From contig NZ_REFR01000011.1 of NCBI RefSeq assembly GCF_003688555.1, positions 434,001 through 498,000 of the forward strand: 64,000 nt of DNA, written 5' to 3'. Each line of letters starts with the position of its first letter. The first letter of the stretch is position 1. Source of the DNA: Eilatimonas milleporae. Its GTDB lineage: Bacteria > Pseudomonadota > Alphaproteobacteria > Sphingomonadales > Kordiimonadaceae. Shown one piece after another: positions 33,986-43,508 of this stretch. Below the pieces are notes generated by a model, which worked only from the letters and a program-made list of their open reading frames with translations, had not been told where the DNA came from and did no database searches. Both the position numbers and the translations under genes were made by a program.

Positions 33986-35368
33986 CTACAGCCGGATCAC
34001 CGCCATCTTGTCCTGCGTCATGTCGTGCATGGTATACCCGATGCCGCCGGTGCCGTGGCCGGATTTGCGCCTTCCGGCAAAGGGCATCCAGTCCACGCGG
34101 AAGGCGGTGTGGTCGTTGACCATCACGGCGCTGGCATCCAGATCCTCGATGCAGCGCATGGCCACGTCCAGCCGGTTGGTGAACACGGCGGACTGGAAGG
34201 CCACATCCAGCCCGTTGGCCCGCGCGATGGACTCGTCCAGACCGTCGGTGCCATAGACGCAGATAGCCGGGCCGAAGATTTCCTCGCGGGAAATCCGTGC
34301 CTCCGCCGGCGGGTCCAGAAGCACGGTCGGCGCATAGGCCGTCTCGCCCAGTTTTTCGCCGCCGGTCAGTATCTCGGCACCGCCGCCCCGTGCCTCGTCC
34401 ACCCAGTCGGCCACGCGGGTCACTTCCTGCGGGCGGATCAGGGGGCCGACCTCGGTGGTCTCCTCGACGGCGTCGCCCACCGTCAGTTTCACCGCCCCCT
34501 CGGCCAGCCGTTCGGCGATATCGCGCGCCATGGCTTTTGGTGCGAAGACCCGCTGCACGGACACGCACACCTGGCCCGCATGGTAAAAGCCGCCCTTGAG
34601 AAGCAGGGGGATCATCGCCGCCACATCCGCCGTGTCCTCGACGACCACGGGGGCCGCGCCGCCATGTTCCAGCGCGCAGCGCGTGCCCGGCGCCAGTTTG
34701 GAACGCAGCATCCACCCCACGCGGGCGGACCCGATAAAGCTGAAAAAGGCGGCACGCGGGTCCGTCACCAGTTTTTCCGCCACCTCCTGTCCGCAGGCGA
34801 TGAAGCGGCACCAGTCCTCCGACAGCCCCGCCTCGTGCAGCATATTGACAAAGGCCAGTGCCGACAGCGGCGTATCGCCCGCCGGTTTGACAATGACGGG
34901 ACAGCCCACGGCCACCGCCGGGGCCACCTGATGCACGATCAGGTTCAGCGGGTGGTTGAAGGCGGAAATCGCCACCACCGGGCCGATGGGCTCGCGCTGG
35001 ATAAAGGCGGTGCGCCCGGCGCCCGCCGGTGTCAGGTCCATCGGTATGTCCCGCCCGCCGGGATGCAGCAGTTCCTTCACCGCCAGCCGCACGCCGTCGA
35101 TGGCGCGCGCCACCTCCACCCGTGCGTCGATCAGCGGCTTGCCGCCCTCATTGGCGATCAGGTCGGCCAGTTGGGCGAACCGGTCCTCCATCAGGCCGGC
35201 GGTTTTCTCCAGGACACGAATGCGCTCATGGGCGGGCAGCCGGTTTTTGCGCTGGCTGTGCAGTGTGACGGCGGTGTCGAACCACGCGTCGGCCACATCC
35301 CAGCCGCTGAGCGGCACGGTCCCGATTTCACGCTGGCTGTAGGGGTTGACGACGGTCCATTGATCCAT
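33986..35368 (-). CDS. NAD(P)-dependent aldehyde dehydrogenase
   Basis: A 460-aa aldehyde dehydrogenase oxidising an aldehyde to its acid. It shows the Rossmann segment FIQREPIGPVVAISAFNHPLNL, the general-base Glu in ALEHGGAAPVVVE and the nucleophile Cys in FYHAGQVCVSVQRVF. The C-terminal oligomerisation region contains FGPAICVYGTD. Short relatives of this type act on small aldehydes such as semialdehydes, lactaldehyde or phosphonoacetaldehyde; the precise substrate is not visible. I prefer the ATG at 35368, which has AAGGA upstream, over the one at 35377. It is the third gene of a co-directional group, 51 bases after the ThDP enzyme. Confidence 0.9.
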   Translation of the reverse strand: MDQWTVVNPYSQREIGTVPLSGWDVADAWFDTAVTLHSQRKNRLPAHERIRVLEKTAGLMEDRFAQLADLIANEGGKPLIDARVEVARAIDGVRLAVKELLHPGGRDIPMDLTPAGAGRTAFIQREPIGPVVAISAFNHPLNLIVHQVAPAVAVGCPVIVKPAGDTPLSALAFVNMLHEAGLSEDWCRFIACGQEVAEKLVTDPRAAFFSFIGSARVGWMLRSKLAPGTRCALEHGGAAPVVVEDTADVAAMIPLLLKGGFYHAGQVCVSVQRVFAPKAMARDIAERLAEGAVKLTVGDAVEETTEVGPLIRPQEVTRVADWVDEARGGGAEILTGGEKLGETAYAPTVLLDPPAEARISREEIFGPAICVYGTDGLDESIARANGLDVAFQSAVFTNRLDVAMRCIEDLDASAVMVNDHTAFRVDWMPFAGRRKSGHGTGGIGYTMHDMTQDKMAVIRL

Positions 35369-35419
35369 GGGGCGCATCCTTGTCCGGCTGTTGGTCTGTA
35401 ACGGGTTGCTGGGTATGGC

Positions 35420-37114
35420 TTACAGAAGGCAGGTTTTCGCCTGCAGTTCGTCGATCAGAACGCGTGTATTTTCCGAATAATCCAGTGCCAAGTCCACCAA
35501 ATGTACGCCGCCCGCCTTGAATGCTGACTCCAGTGTCGGGATCAGGCCGTCGGCACTGTCCACCCGGTGGCCGTGCGCGCCATAGCTTTCAGCGTATTTG
35601 ACGAAATCCGGATTGTTGAAGCTGAGACCCCAGTCCGCGAAGCCGACATGGGCCTGCTTCCAGCGGATCATGCCGTAGGACCCGTCGTTCAGCACCAGCA
35701 CCACCAGATTGAGACCAAGGCGCACGGCGGTTTCCATCTCCTGGCTGTTCATCATGAAACCGCCGTCGCCGCAGATCGCCATCACCCGCCGGTCGGGGTA
35801 AAGATGCGCCGCCTCCATCGCGGACGGCAGGCCCGCGCCCATGGTGGCAAGCGCATTGTCAAGCAGGATGGTGTTGGGCTCATAGGCCGGATAATTGCGC
35901 GCGAACCACACCTTGTACATCCCGTTGTCCAGCGCGATGATATCGCTCGGCCCCATCACCTTGCGGATGTCGGCGATGGCGCGCTGCGGGATGACGGGAA
36001 AGCGCGGATCGTCCGCCCCTTCGGCCAGATGGGCGTCGATTTCCCCCTTGATACGGGTGAAATAGTCGAAGTCCGCATCCACCCTGCCGAGCGCCTCGCC
36101 CAGCCGGGTGATGGACGGGGCGAGGTCGCCGACCACCTCGACCTGCGGGAAATAGACCTGATCCACCTGCGCGGCCTTGTAGTTCACATGGATCACCTTC
36201 TTGCCGCCCTCTTCCATGAAGAAGGGGGGCTTTTCAATCACGTCGTGGCCCACATTGATGACCAGATCGGCGCGGTCGATGGCGCAGTGGACATAGTCGT
36301 CATCCGACAGGGCCGCCGTACCGAGGAAGAGGGGGTTGCGTTCGTCGATGACGCCCTTGCCCATCTGCGTGTTGAAGAAGGGAATGCCCGTCGTCTCGAC
36401 AAAGCTTTGCAGGGCCTCGCGCGCCGCGCGCCGGTTGGCGCCCGCGCCGATCAGAAGCAGCGGATGTTTGGCACCGCGCACCATGTCGGCGGCCTCGGCG
36501 ATCACCTTGTCGCCCGCCACGGCGTAGGTGCGCTCATGCGGTTCAAAGACCGGTTCGTTCGTATCTTCCGCCGCGATGTCTTCCGGCAGTTCCAGAAGCA
36601 CCGCGCCGGGGCGCTCTTCCTCCGCGACGCGGAACGCCTCGCGCACCAGCGCGGGGATGGTGTTGCCGTGGACAATCTGGTGCGACATTTTCGTTGTCGG
36701 TTCCATCAGGCGCACGATATCGACGATCTGGAAGCGCCCCTGCTTGGATTTTTTGATCGGTTTCTGACCCGTGATCATGATCAGCGGAAACCCGCCAAGC
36801 TGGGCATAGGCCGCTGGCGTGACGAAATTGGTCGCGCCGGGGCCAAGGGTTGCCATGCACACGCCCGCCCTGCCGGTCAGCCGCCCATAGGTGGCCGCCA
36901 TGAAGGCCGCCCCCTGTTCATGCCGGGTCAGCACCAGGTCGATCTGGTCCGACTGGCGGATACTCTCCAGAAGGTCGAGATTTTCTTCTCCCGGAACGGC
37001 GAAGATATGGCGCACGCCTTCCTGTTCAAGGGCCTTTACGAACAGGTCGGATGCCTTGCGGCTGCACGCGGCCTCGGCGATGCTGGTGCCGGGATGTGTG
37101 GCGGGTGCGGTCAT
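35420..37114 (-). CDS. Acetolactate-synthase-like ThDP enzyme
   Basis: A 564-aa thiamine-diphosphate enzyme of the acetolactate synthase large-subunit family. The N-terminal domain has IFAVPGEENLDLLESI (the catalytic Glu sits in such a motif) and RHEQGAAFMAATYGRLTGRAG. The C-terminal ThDP motif is GDGGFMMNSQEMETAVRLGLNLVVLVLNDGSYGMI. No regulatory small subunit is encoded next to it, and the gene sits between an aldehyde dehydrogenase and a glutamate-synthase-like oxidoreductase, so a catabolic or specialised carboligase/decarboxylase role is more likely than branched-chain amino-acid synthesis. AAGGAGAG precedes the ATG. Confidence 0.9.
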   Translation of the reverse strand: MTAPATHPGTSIAEAACSRKASDLFVKALEQEGVRHIFAVPGEENLDLLESIRQSDQIDLVLTRHEQGAAFMAATYGRLTGRAGVCMATLGPGATNFVTPAAYAQLGGFPLIMITGQKPIKKSKQGRFQIVDIVRLMEPTTKMSHQIVHGNTIPALVREAFRVAEEERPGAVLLELPEDIAAEDTNEPVFEPHERTYAVAGDKVIAEAADMVRGAKHPLLLIGAGANRRAAREALQSFVETTGIPFFNTQMGKGVIDERNPLFLGTAALSDDDYVHCAIDRADLVINVGHDVIEKPPFFMEEGGKKVIHVNYKAAQVDQVYFPQVEVVGDLAPSITRLGEALGRVDADFDYFTRIKGEIDAHLAEGADDPRFPVIPQRAIADIRKVMGPSDIIALDNGMYKVWFARNYPAYEPNTILLDNALATMGAGLPSAMEAAHLYPDRRVMAICGDGGFMMNSQEMETAVRLGLNLVVLVLNDGSYGMIRWKQAHVGFADWGLSFNNPDFVKYAESYGAHGHRVDSADGLIPTLESAFKAGGVHLVDLALDYSENTRVLIDELQAKTCLL

Positions 37115-37193
37115 GGGGTCTCTCCTTGGATGGGGCTTGATCTATGCCTGTGATCTGTCTTTGTGGTGTGTGTCGCCTGTCCGGGCACGGCGC

Positions 37194-38735
37194 TCATATG
37201 TGAAGTTTATCGCGTTCGCAGGTTGCCGCCAGGTCGCGCGCCATCGGCACCACCTCGGGCCAGGGGGTCAGATCGTCCATCGGCACCGTTTTGCCGTTTT
37301 GCTGGACGATGCGCACATGATAGCGGCGCAGGCGCCGCGGTTCATGCACACCGCAGGAATGGGCCAGTGTCTCCACCTCTTTCACGATATTCTTGCAGTA
37401 ATTGGCAACCTTGACGGACTTCAGTTCCGGGTTCAGGCCGCTTTGCAGGCGCGGATTGTGGGTGGTGATGCCGGTCGGGCAGGTGTTCTTGTTGCATTTC
37501 AGCGCCTGAATGCAGCCGAGCGAAAACATGAAGCCCCGCGCCGAGACGACAAAGTCCGCGCCCGCGCACAGGCACCATGCCACGCCGGACGGGGTGACCA
37601 TCTTGCCGGACGCGATCAGCCGCACCCGGTCCCTGAGACCGTATTTGTAAAGGGTGTTGGCCACCATCGGCAGCGACTCGCGCACCAGCAGGCCCACATT
37701 GTCCATCAGCGGCATGGGCGCGGCCCCGGTGCCTCCGTCTCCGCTGTCCACGGTGATGAAGTCGGGCGCGCTTTCAATGCCGCGTTCGTGGATTTTTTCA
37801 CACAGTTTTTCCAGCCAGCCATAGGCGCCGATCACGCTTTTGAAGCCGACCGGCTTGCCGGTGACGCGGCGCACGCGTTCGATAAAGTCGAGCAGGTCGT
37901 CCACACTGTCGATTTCCGGGTGCCGGTTGGGGGAAATGGAGTCCGTGCCCATCGGGATGCCGCGAATCTCGGAAATGGTTTTCGTCACCTTGGCGGCCGG
38001 CAGAATGCCGCCCTTGCCGGGCTTCGCGCCCTGGCTCAGCTTGATCTCGAACATGCGCACCTGTTCGTGGGCGGCCACGTCGCGCAGCCTGTCGTCGCTC
38101 ATGGTGCCGTCCGGGTCGCGGACGCCGTATTTGGCCGTGCCGATCTGAAAGACGATGTCGCAGCCGCCTTCCAGGTGATAAGGCGACAGGCCGCCTTCGC
38201 CCGTGTTCATCCAGCAGCCGGCCATTTTCGCCCCGTTTGACAGGGCGCGCACCGCCGGGACCGAAAGCGCGCCGAAACTCATGCCCGAAATATTGAAGAT
38301 CGAGGGGGCCTCATAAGGCTTTTCCGCATACGGGCCGATGACGAGGGTTTCGCACTGGGCCGCGTCCGCTTCCAGTGTGGGAAAGGGGCAGTTGACGAAA
38401 ATCGGCGTGCCCTCGGGCGTCAGGTTCTTGGTGGAACCGAAAGCGATGGTGTTGCCCTTGCCGGAAGCCGCGCGCGAAACCCATTCGCGTTCCGCCCGGT
38501 TGAAGGGCATTTCCTCCCGGTCCATGGCGAAGAAATACTGGCGGAAAAATTCGCCCAGCGTCGAGAAGATATAGCGGAAGCGGCCGATGACCGGATAATT
38601 GTGCCGCACGGCATCACTGTTCTGCCGGCGGTCGATGAAATACAGTACGGCCAGAACGGCAAAGAAAATACCGATTGCAAAAATAAACAGCCCGGCCAGG
38701 ACATCGACGGCCTGGGTCAGAAATTCAGGTGACAT
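37194..38735 (-). CDS. Membrane-anchored FMN glutamate-synthase-like protein
   Basis: A 513-aa protein with an N-terminal membrane anchor (VLAGLFIFAIGIFFAVLAVLYFID) and a glutamate-synthase central/FMN TIM-barrel domain. Visible marks: NISGMSFGALSVPAVRALSNGAKMAG, FEIKLSQGAKPGKGG, VDSGDGGTGAAP, and the iron-sulfur cysteines in GCIQALKCNKNTCPTGITTHNP. The amidotransferase domain and the NADPH subunit of true glutamate synthase are missing, as in the FMN-binding GltB-like family of unknown substrate. AGAGGGG precedes the ATG. First gene of the three-gene group with the ThDP enzyme (79 bases on) and the aldehyde dehydrogenase. Confidence 0.9.
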   Translation of the reverse strand: MSPEFLTQAVDVLAGLFIFAIGIFFAVLAVLYFIDRRQNSDAVRHNYPVIGRFRYIFSTLGEFFRQYFFAMDREEMPFNRAEREWVSRAASGKGNTIAFGSTKNLTPEGTPIFVNCPFPTLEADAAQCETLVIGPYAEKPYEAPSIFNISGMSFGALSVPAVRALSNGAKMAGCWMNTGEGGLSPYHLEGGCDIVFQIGTAKYGVRDPDGTMSDDRLRDVAAHEQVRMFEIKLSQGAKPGKGGILPAAKVTKTISEIRGIPMGTDSISPNRHPEIDSVDDLLDFIERVRRVTGKPVGFKSVIGAYGWLEKLCEKIHERGIESAPDFITVDSGDGGTGAAPMPLMDNVGLLVRESLPMVANTLYKYGLRDRVRLIASGKMVTPSGVAWCLCAGADFVVSARGFMFSLGCIQALKCNKNTCPTGITTHNPRLQSGLNPELKSVKVANYCKNIVKEVETLAHSCGVHEPRRLRRYHVRIVQQNGKTVPMDDLTPWPEVVPMARDLAATCERDKLHI

Positions 38736-38785
38736 GGCATACCCCTCTTGAGTCCGTATTTGTCATATCCTTGTTGATGCTGGCT

Positions 38786-38856
38786 GCGGCCCGACTGCCG
38801 GACAGACCGGGACGATCTTGCCCGCATCGCACCGGTCTGTCCGGCAGTCGGGCCGC
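38786..38856. repeat. Perfect inverted repeat, 25-bp arms, 21-nt loop
   Basis: GCGGCCCGACTGCCGGACAG begins the left arm (38786-38810), and the right arm (38832-38856) is its full complement. It lies 50-120 bases upstream of the glutamate-synthase-like gene. No T-run. The rest of 38736-39055 shows no gene. Confidence 0.9.
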
Positions 38857-39055
38857 CGGGCAGTCGTGTCTTTTCGTCTGAACTCAGATACAGGGCCCCT
38901 GTTTTCGGTCCGTGTCCGTCAGGCCATGCTTGCCGGCATGCCTCACGACAGGGTCGTCTCGGATCGTGACGGTTTTACAGGCACGGCACTTGGCAGCAGC
39001 CAGCGGCTGTCGGCACCGCCTGTCCAGCCAGGATCCGACAAAGGTAAATCGGACC

Positions 39056-39577
39056 TCAGGCCGGTTCGGTCTTGTTCAAATGCCAGTCCGCGCGCACGAA
39101 ATGGCAGGTGTAGCCGTTCGGGTTTTTCACCAGATAGTCCTGGTGATAGTCCTCCGCATCGTAAAATGGCTGGGCCGCGATCACCTGTGTGACGATGGGG
39201 CCGGGCCAGCGGCCGCTCTCGGTCATCTCGGCGATCAGGGCAAGGGCGGTGTCCTTTTGACCGTCATCCATGAAAAAAATGGCCGACCTGTACTGGGTGC
39301 CGATATCGTTGCCCTGACGGTTGCGGGTGGTGGGGTCGTGGATCTGGAAGAAACACTCAAGCAGCGCCCGGTAGCTCAGCACCGCGGGATCGAAGACGAT
39401 CTTCAGGCTTTCGGCATGATCGGTGCGGCCCGTGCGGACATCCTCATAGGACGGGTCGGTCATCGCGCCGCCCGTATAGCCCACACGGGTTTCGATGACA
39501 CCATCCAGGGCGCGCAGCAAATCCTGTACGCCCCAAAAGCAGCCTCCGGCCAGAATGGCGGTTTCGGTGTGTGACAT
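39056..39577 (-). CDS. msrA: Peptide methionine sulfoxide reductase A
   Basis: A 173-aa MsrA that reduces the S-epimer of methionine sulfoxide in proteins or free form. The active-site motif GGCFWG is at residues 11-16 (catalytic Cys13). [19 protein letters not shown] and the [18 protein letters not shown] segment are all standard. There are no recycling cysteines in a C-terminal tail, so recycling probably uses the Cys in NGYTCHF or external thioredoxin. Cytoplasmic. Single gene; MsrB is not in the window. Confidence 0.95.
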   Translation of the reverse strand: MSHTETAILAGGCFWGVQDLLRALDGVIETRVGYTGGAMTDPSYEDVRTGRTDHAESLKIVFDPAVLSYRALLECFFQIHDPTTRNRQGNDIGTQYRSAIFFMDDGQKDTALALIAEMTESGRWPGPIVTQVIAAQPFYDAEDYHQDYLVKNPNGYTCHFVRADWHLNKTEPA

Positions 39578-39946
39578 TGTTCTATCCCCATCGTCAGCGT
39601 TTGGCGCCTGTACCGGCTCCTTTTATGTAACGCTGTCGGCGCCGGAGTAAACCGCCCTGTCGGCGAAACCTCCATCCTGACCTCCATCCTGTCGGCGTCG
39701 GTCCGTAAACCGGTACCACAAGGGACGGCAGGCTCCGTTTGCCGGCATGGACATGCCCGTGCCTGTCATAACATGCAAATCGCGTTGGTGTGACTGCCGG
39801 TGTGAGCCCTTTGTGAGACACCGTGATCTCCGGGCAGTCCGGGCAGGGGCATGGGGCAAAGACGCCCGGGATATGCCACGAACAACCGGCGCGCCCGCTA
39901 TCTCAAGCGGCGCGCACCGGCTATGCGGCCAGGTATGCTGTTTGCC
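39578..39946. other. Intergenic region between msrA and chemoreceptor 2
   Basis: About 370 bases. A short duplicated CCTCCATCCTG occurs near 39668-39690. No gene, clear terminator or promoter could be supported. Confidence 0.45.
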
Positions 39947-42031
39947 TCAGGCGGCTTCGATTTCCCGCAGGAAGCCGAGGATGGTCTTGTTCAGCATTTC
40001 CTGCATGCGCTGCAGTTCGTTCGCGGCGGTGCTGACATCGTCGGCCCCTTCGCGCGACTGCGAGGCCCCCTCGCTGATGGTGCGCATGCTCTCATTGACC
40101 GAGCGGGTGCCGCTGGCCGCGCTCTGCGCGCTCTGCGAGATCGAACCGGTGGCCGCCGATTGCTCCTCCACCGCCGCGGCAATCTGCGAGGCAATGGAAC
40201 TGGTCTCGCCGATCATGTTGCGAATGGTCACCATGGCCTGGGCCACCTCGCCGCTGTTGCGTTGCAGCTCGTTGACCTGTTCGGATATCTCGCTCGTCGC
40301 CTTGGCGGTCTGGTTGGCCAGTGCCTTGACCTCGCTGGCGACCACGGCGAAGCCCTTGCCGGCATCGCCGGCGCGCGCCGCCTCGATGGTGGCGTTGAGG
40401 GCGAGCAGATTGGTTTTCTCCGCGATATCGTTGATCAGCTGCACCACATTGGTGATGCGGTTGGCCGCGTCCGCCAGGCTGGAGACCAGACCGTCCGTGG
40501 TCTGGGCCTCGGCCTCGACCGTGCTGGTTTTGTGGGCGGATTCCTGGATGCGCTCGGAGATTTCCGAGATGGAGACAGCCATTTCCTCTGCGGCGCTGGC
40601 CACCGACTGGACATTCTGCGTGGTGTCGGAGGTGGCGTTGGCGACGGTGTTGCTGCTCTCCTCCGATGTTTTGGAGACCGAGACCAGTTGTGCGGCGGTG
40701 CCCTGCAACGAGGTCACCGACGACGCCACCTGTTCCAGCGCCCCGGAGATATCCACCTCGAACCCCTGGATCATCTTGCGGATATGCGACGCGCGTTCTT
40801 CCGCCGCCTGGGTCCGCTGCCTTTCTATTTCTTCCTGCTGGCGCAGGCGTTCCTTTTCCTGGCGTTCCTGTTCGGCCCGCTCGCGCTCGGCCTTTTCACG
40901 CTCGGCCTCCTCGCGCAGGCGTTCCCGTTCCAGAAGGCCGTTGCGGAACACGTCCAGCGCTTCGGCCATGTCGCCCACCTCGTCCTTGTGATCGCGGGCC
41001 GGGATCGGGGTGTCGGTTTTGCCGGCGGCAAGGGCGCGCATGGCATTGGTGATGGCCTGCACGGGCCTGGAAATGCCGGTGGCGATCAGATAGGCCGCGC
41101 CCAATCCCAGCACCGTTGCCAGAATACCCGCGATCAGCGACAACGTGCTGGACCGCTTGACGTCCGCTTCCGCCATGGGGCCAAGTTCGTCCTGAAGGGT
41201 TTTGACCTTCAGCTTCAGGTCCTCGATGTCGCCGCTGATCTGCGGGCCGATGCGGTCCAGCGTTCCGGTGATCAGGCCGGTGCGTTCTTCCGTCAGGTCG
41301 AAGGCCTCGCTCAGGGCCTCGGAATAGCCTTCGATCAGGCGGACCGCATCGCGGGCGGCCTCGCCGCGTCCGCGTGCTGTGATGCCGCGCCCGATATCGG
41401 CGATGCGCGTCAGTTCCGTCTGGGCGGCGTCATAATACTGGCGCTCAAGACGGCTCAGATATTTGAACACCGACAGTCGCGCCAGCATGATCCCGTGCAG
41501 CATCCGGGCGGTTTTCAGCGTTGCGGCGCTTTGCCCGGCTTCACTGCTGCTGACCAGAAGCGCATTGAGCTGCGTCTCGATCTGCGGTCCGATCACGTCC
41601 ATGCGCTGGGTGATGACGGCCTGTCGGCGGCGCTCGGCCACCACCACCCTGTCGAAGGTGCTCTGGTATTCCTGCATGCGGCCTTCGATGCGCTGGCCGA
41701 TGACCGCGTGCGCCGGGTCGGTCGCCAGCGTTTCCATTTCCTTGGCAAAGGCCGTGGTTGCCGCCGCCCGCTGATTGACGGTCTCGATCGCCCTGTCATT
41801 GGCGCGGATGACGAAATCCTTCACCCCCACCCGTGTCGTCAGCAGGTTCGCCTGCACCCGGCTGGCCTGGTTCGCTTCCCGCGCCAGCGTCCGGTAGTCG
41901 CTGAAGTTGCCGTTGGCCCGGATCAGGCCGCCAACCGCGATCAATGCCAATACTATCAAAAGGGCAATCACGGCACCGAAACCGACGAACAGTTTGGTGC
42001 TGATTTTCAGGTCCTTGATGAAATTTGTCAT
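39947..42031 (-). CDS. Methyl-accepting chemotaxis protein, HBM-like sensor
   Basis: A 694-aa chemoreceptor. TM1 is [21 protein letters not shown]. The periplasmic part is about 265 residues and almost wholly helical, the size and character of helical bimodular (HBM) sensor domains. TM2 is [26 protein letters not shown] is [20 protein letters not shown], followed by a long charged coiled coil ([19 protein letters not shown]). The signalling hairpin is [20 protein letters not shown]. No pentapeptide tether for CheR is seen at the C-terminus (FLREIEAA). The ATG at 42031 follows GGGGTAGACGAC. The upstream DNA is AT-rich. Ligand unknown. Confidence 0.93.
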   Translation of the reverse strand: MTNFIKDLKISTKLFVGFGAVIALLIVLALIAVGGLIRANGNFSDYRTLAREANQASRVQANLLTTRVGVKDFVIRANDRAIETVNQRAAATTAFAKEMETLATDPAHAVIGQRIEGRMQEYQSTFDRVVVAERRRQAVITQRMDVIGPQIETQLNALLVSSSEAGQSAATLKTARMLHGIMLARLSVFKYLSRLERQYYDAAQTELTRIADIGRGITARGRGEAARDAVRLIEGYSEALSEAFDLTEERTGLITGTLDRIGPQISGDIEDLKLKVKTLQDELGPMAEADVKRSSTLSLIAGILATVLGLGAAYLIATGISRPVQAITNAMRALAAGKTDTPIPARDHKDEVGDMAEALDVFRNGLLERERLREEAEREKAERERAEQERQEKERLRQQEEIERQRTQAAEERASHIRKMIQGFEVDISGALEQVASSVTSLQGTAAQLVSVSKTSEESSNTVANATSDTTQNVQSVASAAEEMAVSISEISERIQESAHKTSTVEAEAQTTDGLVSSLADAANRITNVVQLINDIAEKTNLLALNATIEAARAGDAGKGFAVVASEVKALANQTAKATSEISEQVNELQRNSGEVAQAMVTIRNMIGETSSIASQIAAAVEEQSAATGSISQSAQSAASGTRSVNESMRTISEGASQSREGADDVSTAANELQRMQEMLNKTILGFLREIEAA

Positions 42032-42415
42032 GTCGTCTACCCCACTACCCGGCCAGCTCCGTGGTCCGGTTTATGCCGCATGCCTTACGCCAGTGCCGCG
42101 CGCTTTTAATAATCCGGCGGAAAATTTTTCAGGCTTTTACTTTGGTATTCCAGCTCGAAACTTGTTTAAATTCGTATGAAGCGCGAGGGTTCAAAAATCG
42201 ACGATCTATAAAAAGTATTGAGGAGACAAGATTGATTTGTGATTGTTGAGCGATTCGTGGCTTTTGATTTGCAAAATGATAAATCAACGCCGCTCTCTTA
42301 AATTGAGGGTTTTAATTTTTTGTTCAGAATTCAAAGTATCTTTAGTTGTTAATATGTGCAATTAATACACTTTATAAGTGTTTTCCGATTGTCGGAAATC
42401 TTTGATAGTTGCAAT
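42032..42415. other. AT-rich intergenic region
   Basis: About 380 bases, markedly richer in A and T (especially 42120-42420) than any neighbour. It likely carries the promoter of chemoreceptor 2 on the minus strand. A small palindrome TTTCCGATTGTCGGAAA lies at 42382-42398. No coding signal. Confidence 0.55.
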
Positions 42416-42416
42416 A

Positions 42417-42450
42417 AAAATGGCGGCACCTGTTGAGATGCCGCCATTTT
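42417..42450 (-). terminator. Rho-independent terminator of small secreted protein gene
   Basis: AAAATGGCGGCA / TGCCGCCATTTT, perfect 12-bp stem, 10-nt loop, T-run on both strands. Confidence 0.9.
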
Positions 42451-42467
42451 CGAATGAATGAAAGGTT

Positions 42468-42863
42468 TCAGGCTTTTTCGCCAAAGGCGAATTCACCCTC
42501 CGTGCCGGCTGCGATCCGCACCATGCATTCCTCGCCCGTTACATCGAACGGGCAGTCCAGTTCCTCGCCGGTATTGATTCTGATCGTCAACTCGCCGCCC
42601 CTCGGGACGGTGTACCTGCACGTGCCGCTGACCACCTGTGTCAGCACAATGCCGGTTTTCGAGCTTGATCCGCGTCCCTTGCGGTTTACCTGCAATGTGT
42701 CGCCGTCTTCCTTGACCATGTTACAGTCAATGATCCAGTTACGCTTGCCGGTCAGTTGAATGGCGACGTCACACCCTTCCTGTGCCATCGCGGCAGCGGG
42801 TACCACTGCCAGTGCCCCGCCAAACAAAAGAGAAATTGCCTTAGTGAGAATACGCCCTTTCAT
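42468..42863 (-). CDS. Small exported cysteine-containing protein, unknown
   Basis: A 131-aa protein with a clear signal peptide (KAISLLFGGALAVVPAAAMAQ). The mature part, about 105 aa, is predicted all-beta and has five Cys (EGCDVAI, WIIDCNM, GTCRYTV, ELDCPF, EECMVRI). At least two periplasmic disulfides are therefore likely. I do not recognise the family. The ATG at 42863 follows GGAGGGCGGC; a GTG four codons upstream is less likely. It has its own strong terminator and no operon partner, and it is not an obvious toxin or inhibitor. Confidence 0.75.
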   Translation of the reverse strand: MKGRILTKAISLLFGGALAVVPAAAMAQEGCDVAIQLTGKRNWIIDCNMVKEDGDTLQVNRKGRGSSSKTGIVLTQVVSGTCRYTVPRGGELTIRINTGEELDCPFDVTGEECMVRIAAGTEGEFAFGEKA

Positions 42864-42899
42864 GCCGCCCTCCACTTGCCTTCGGGTGTCTCGCTATGG

Positions 42900-42932
42900 A
42901 ATGCCGCCGCCGGCCGAACCGGCGGCGGCATT
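42900..42932 (-). terminator. Hairpin after thioesterase gene
   Basis: AATGCCGCCGCCGG and its exact complement (14-bp arms, 5-nt loop), about 90 bases past the thioesterase stop. The T-run is weak. Confidence 0.55.
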
Positions 42933-43022
42933 ATCCTAGAGGCTTTCGCCTGAGGAGGGTTTGTCCTGAATCAAGAAGACGCAGGCATGTGGCGATTTCG
43001 GACAGGGCGGCCGGTCACACCG

Positions 43023-43508
43023 TTACGCCGGGCCGCTCTCCAGCGGGAAAAGCATACAGGTGGTCAGTCCGTGCGCCAGCAATTTGCCGTCCTCGTCCTC
43101 AAGACGGCCGTCCGCCGTGGCAATGCGGCCGCCACCGTGAATCAGGGTTCCTGTTGCCCTGACGGCGCCTGTTCCGGGTGTGATCGGGCGAACGAAATTG
43201 ATGGTCAGGTCTATGGTCGTCAGGCCGCGCCGGGGCGGCAGGGTCGAATGAATGGCGCAGGCCATGGCCGAGTCCAGCATCGTGGCGGCATAGCCGCCGT
43301 GAACGGTTCCCAGGGGGTTCAGATGATCCTGTGTGGGGGTCCCTTCGAACACGGCCGTTCCGTTGCCGATATGGACGGGATGAAACGCCAGGGATCGCCC
43401 CATGGTCGGCATCGGCAGATCGCCATCGGAAATGCCGTCAAACAATTCCTGCCCGCTTAAGGAAAGCAGGGCATCCCGTGGAATAGTGCCGTATCTCTGA
43501 TCATCCAT
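43023..43508 (-). CDS. PaaI-type hotdog thioesterase
   Basis: A 161-aa hotdog-fold acyl-CoA thioesterase. The active-site loop HLNPLGTVHGGYAATMLDSAMACAIHSTL has the family HGG motif and the catalytic acidic residue (Asp in LDSAM). It is followed by the beta-sheet strands TTIDLTINFVRPITPGTG and GRIATADGRLEDEDGKLLAHG. The gene overlaps the end of the HxlR regulator by 8 bases, so the two are coupled. It probably releases an aromatic or short acyl group from CoA, with the regulator sensing a related compound. Confidence 0.9.
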   Translation of the reverse strand: MDDQRYGTIPRDALLSLSGQELFDGISDGDLPMPTMGRSLAFHPVHIGNGTAVFEGTPTQDHLNPLGTVHGGYAATMLDSAMACAIHSTLPPRRGLTTIDLTINFVRPITPGTGAVRATGTLIHGGGRIATADGRLEDEDGKLLAHGLTTCMLFPLESGPA

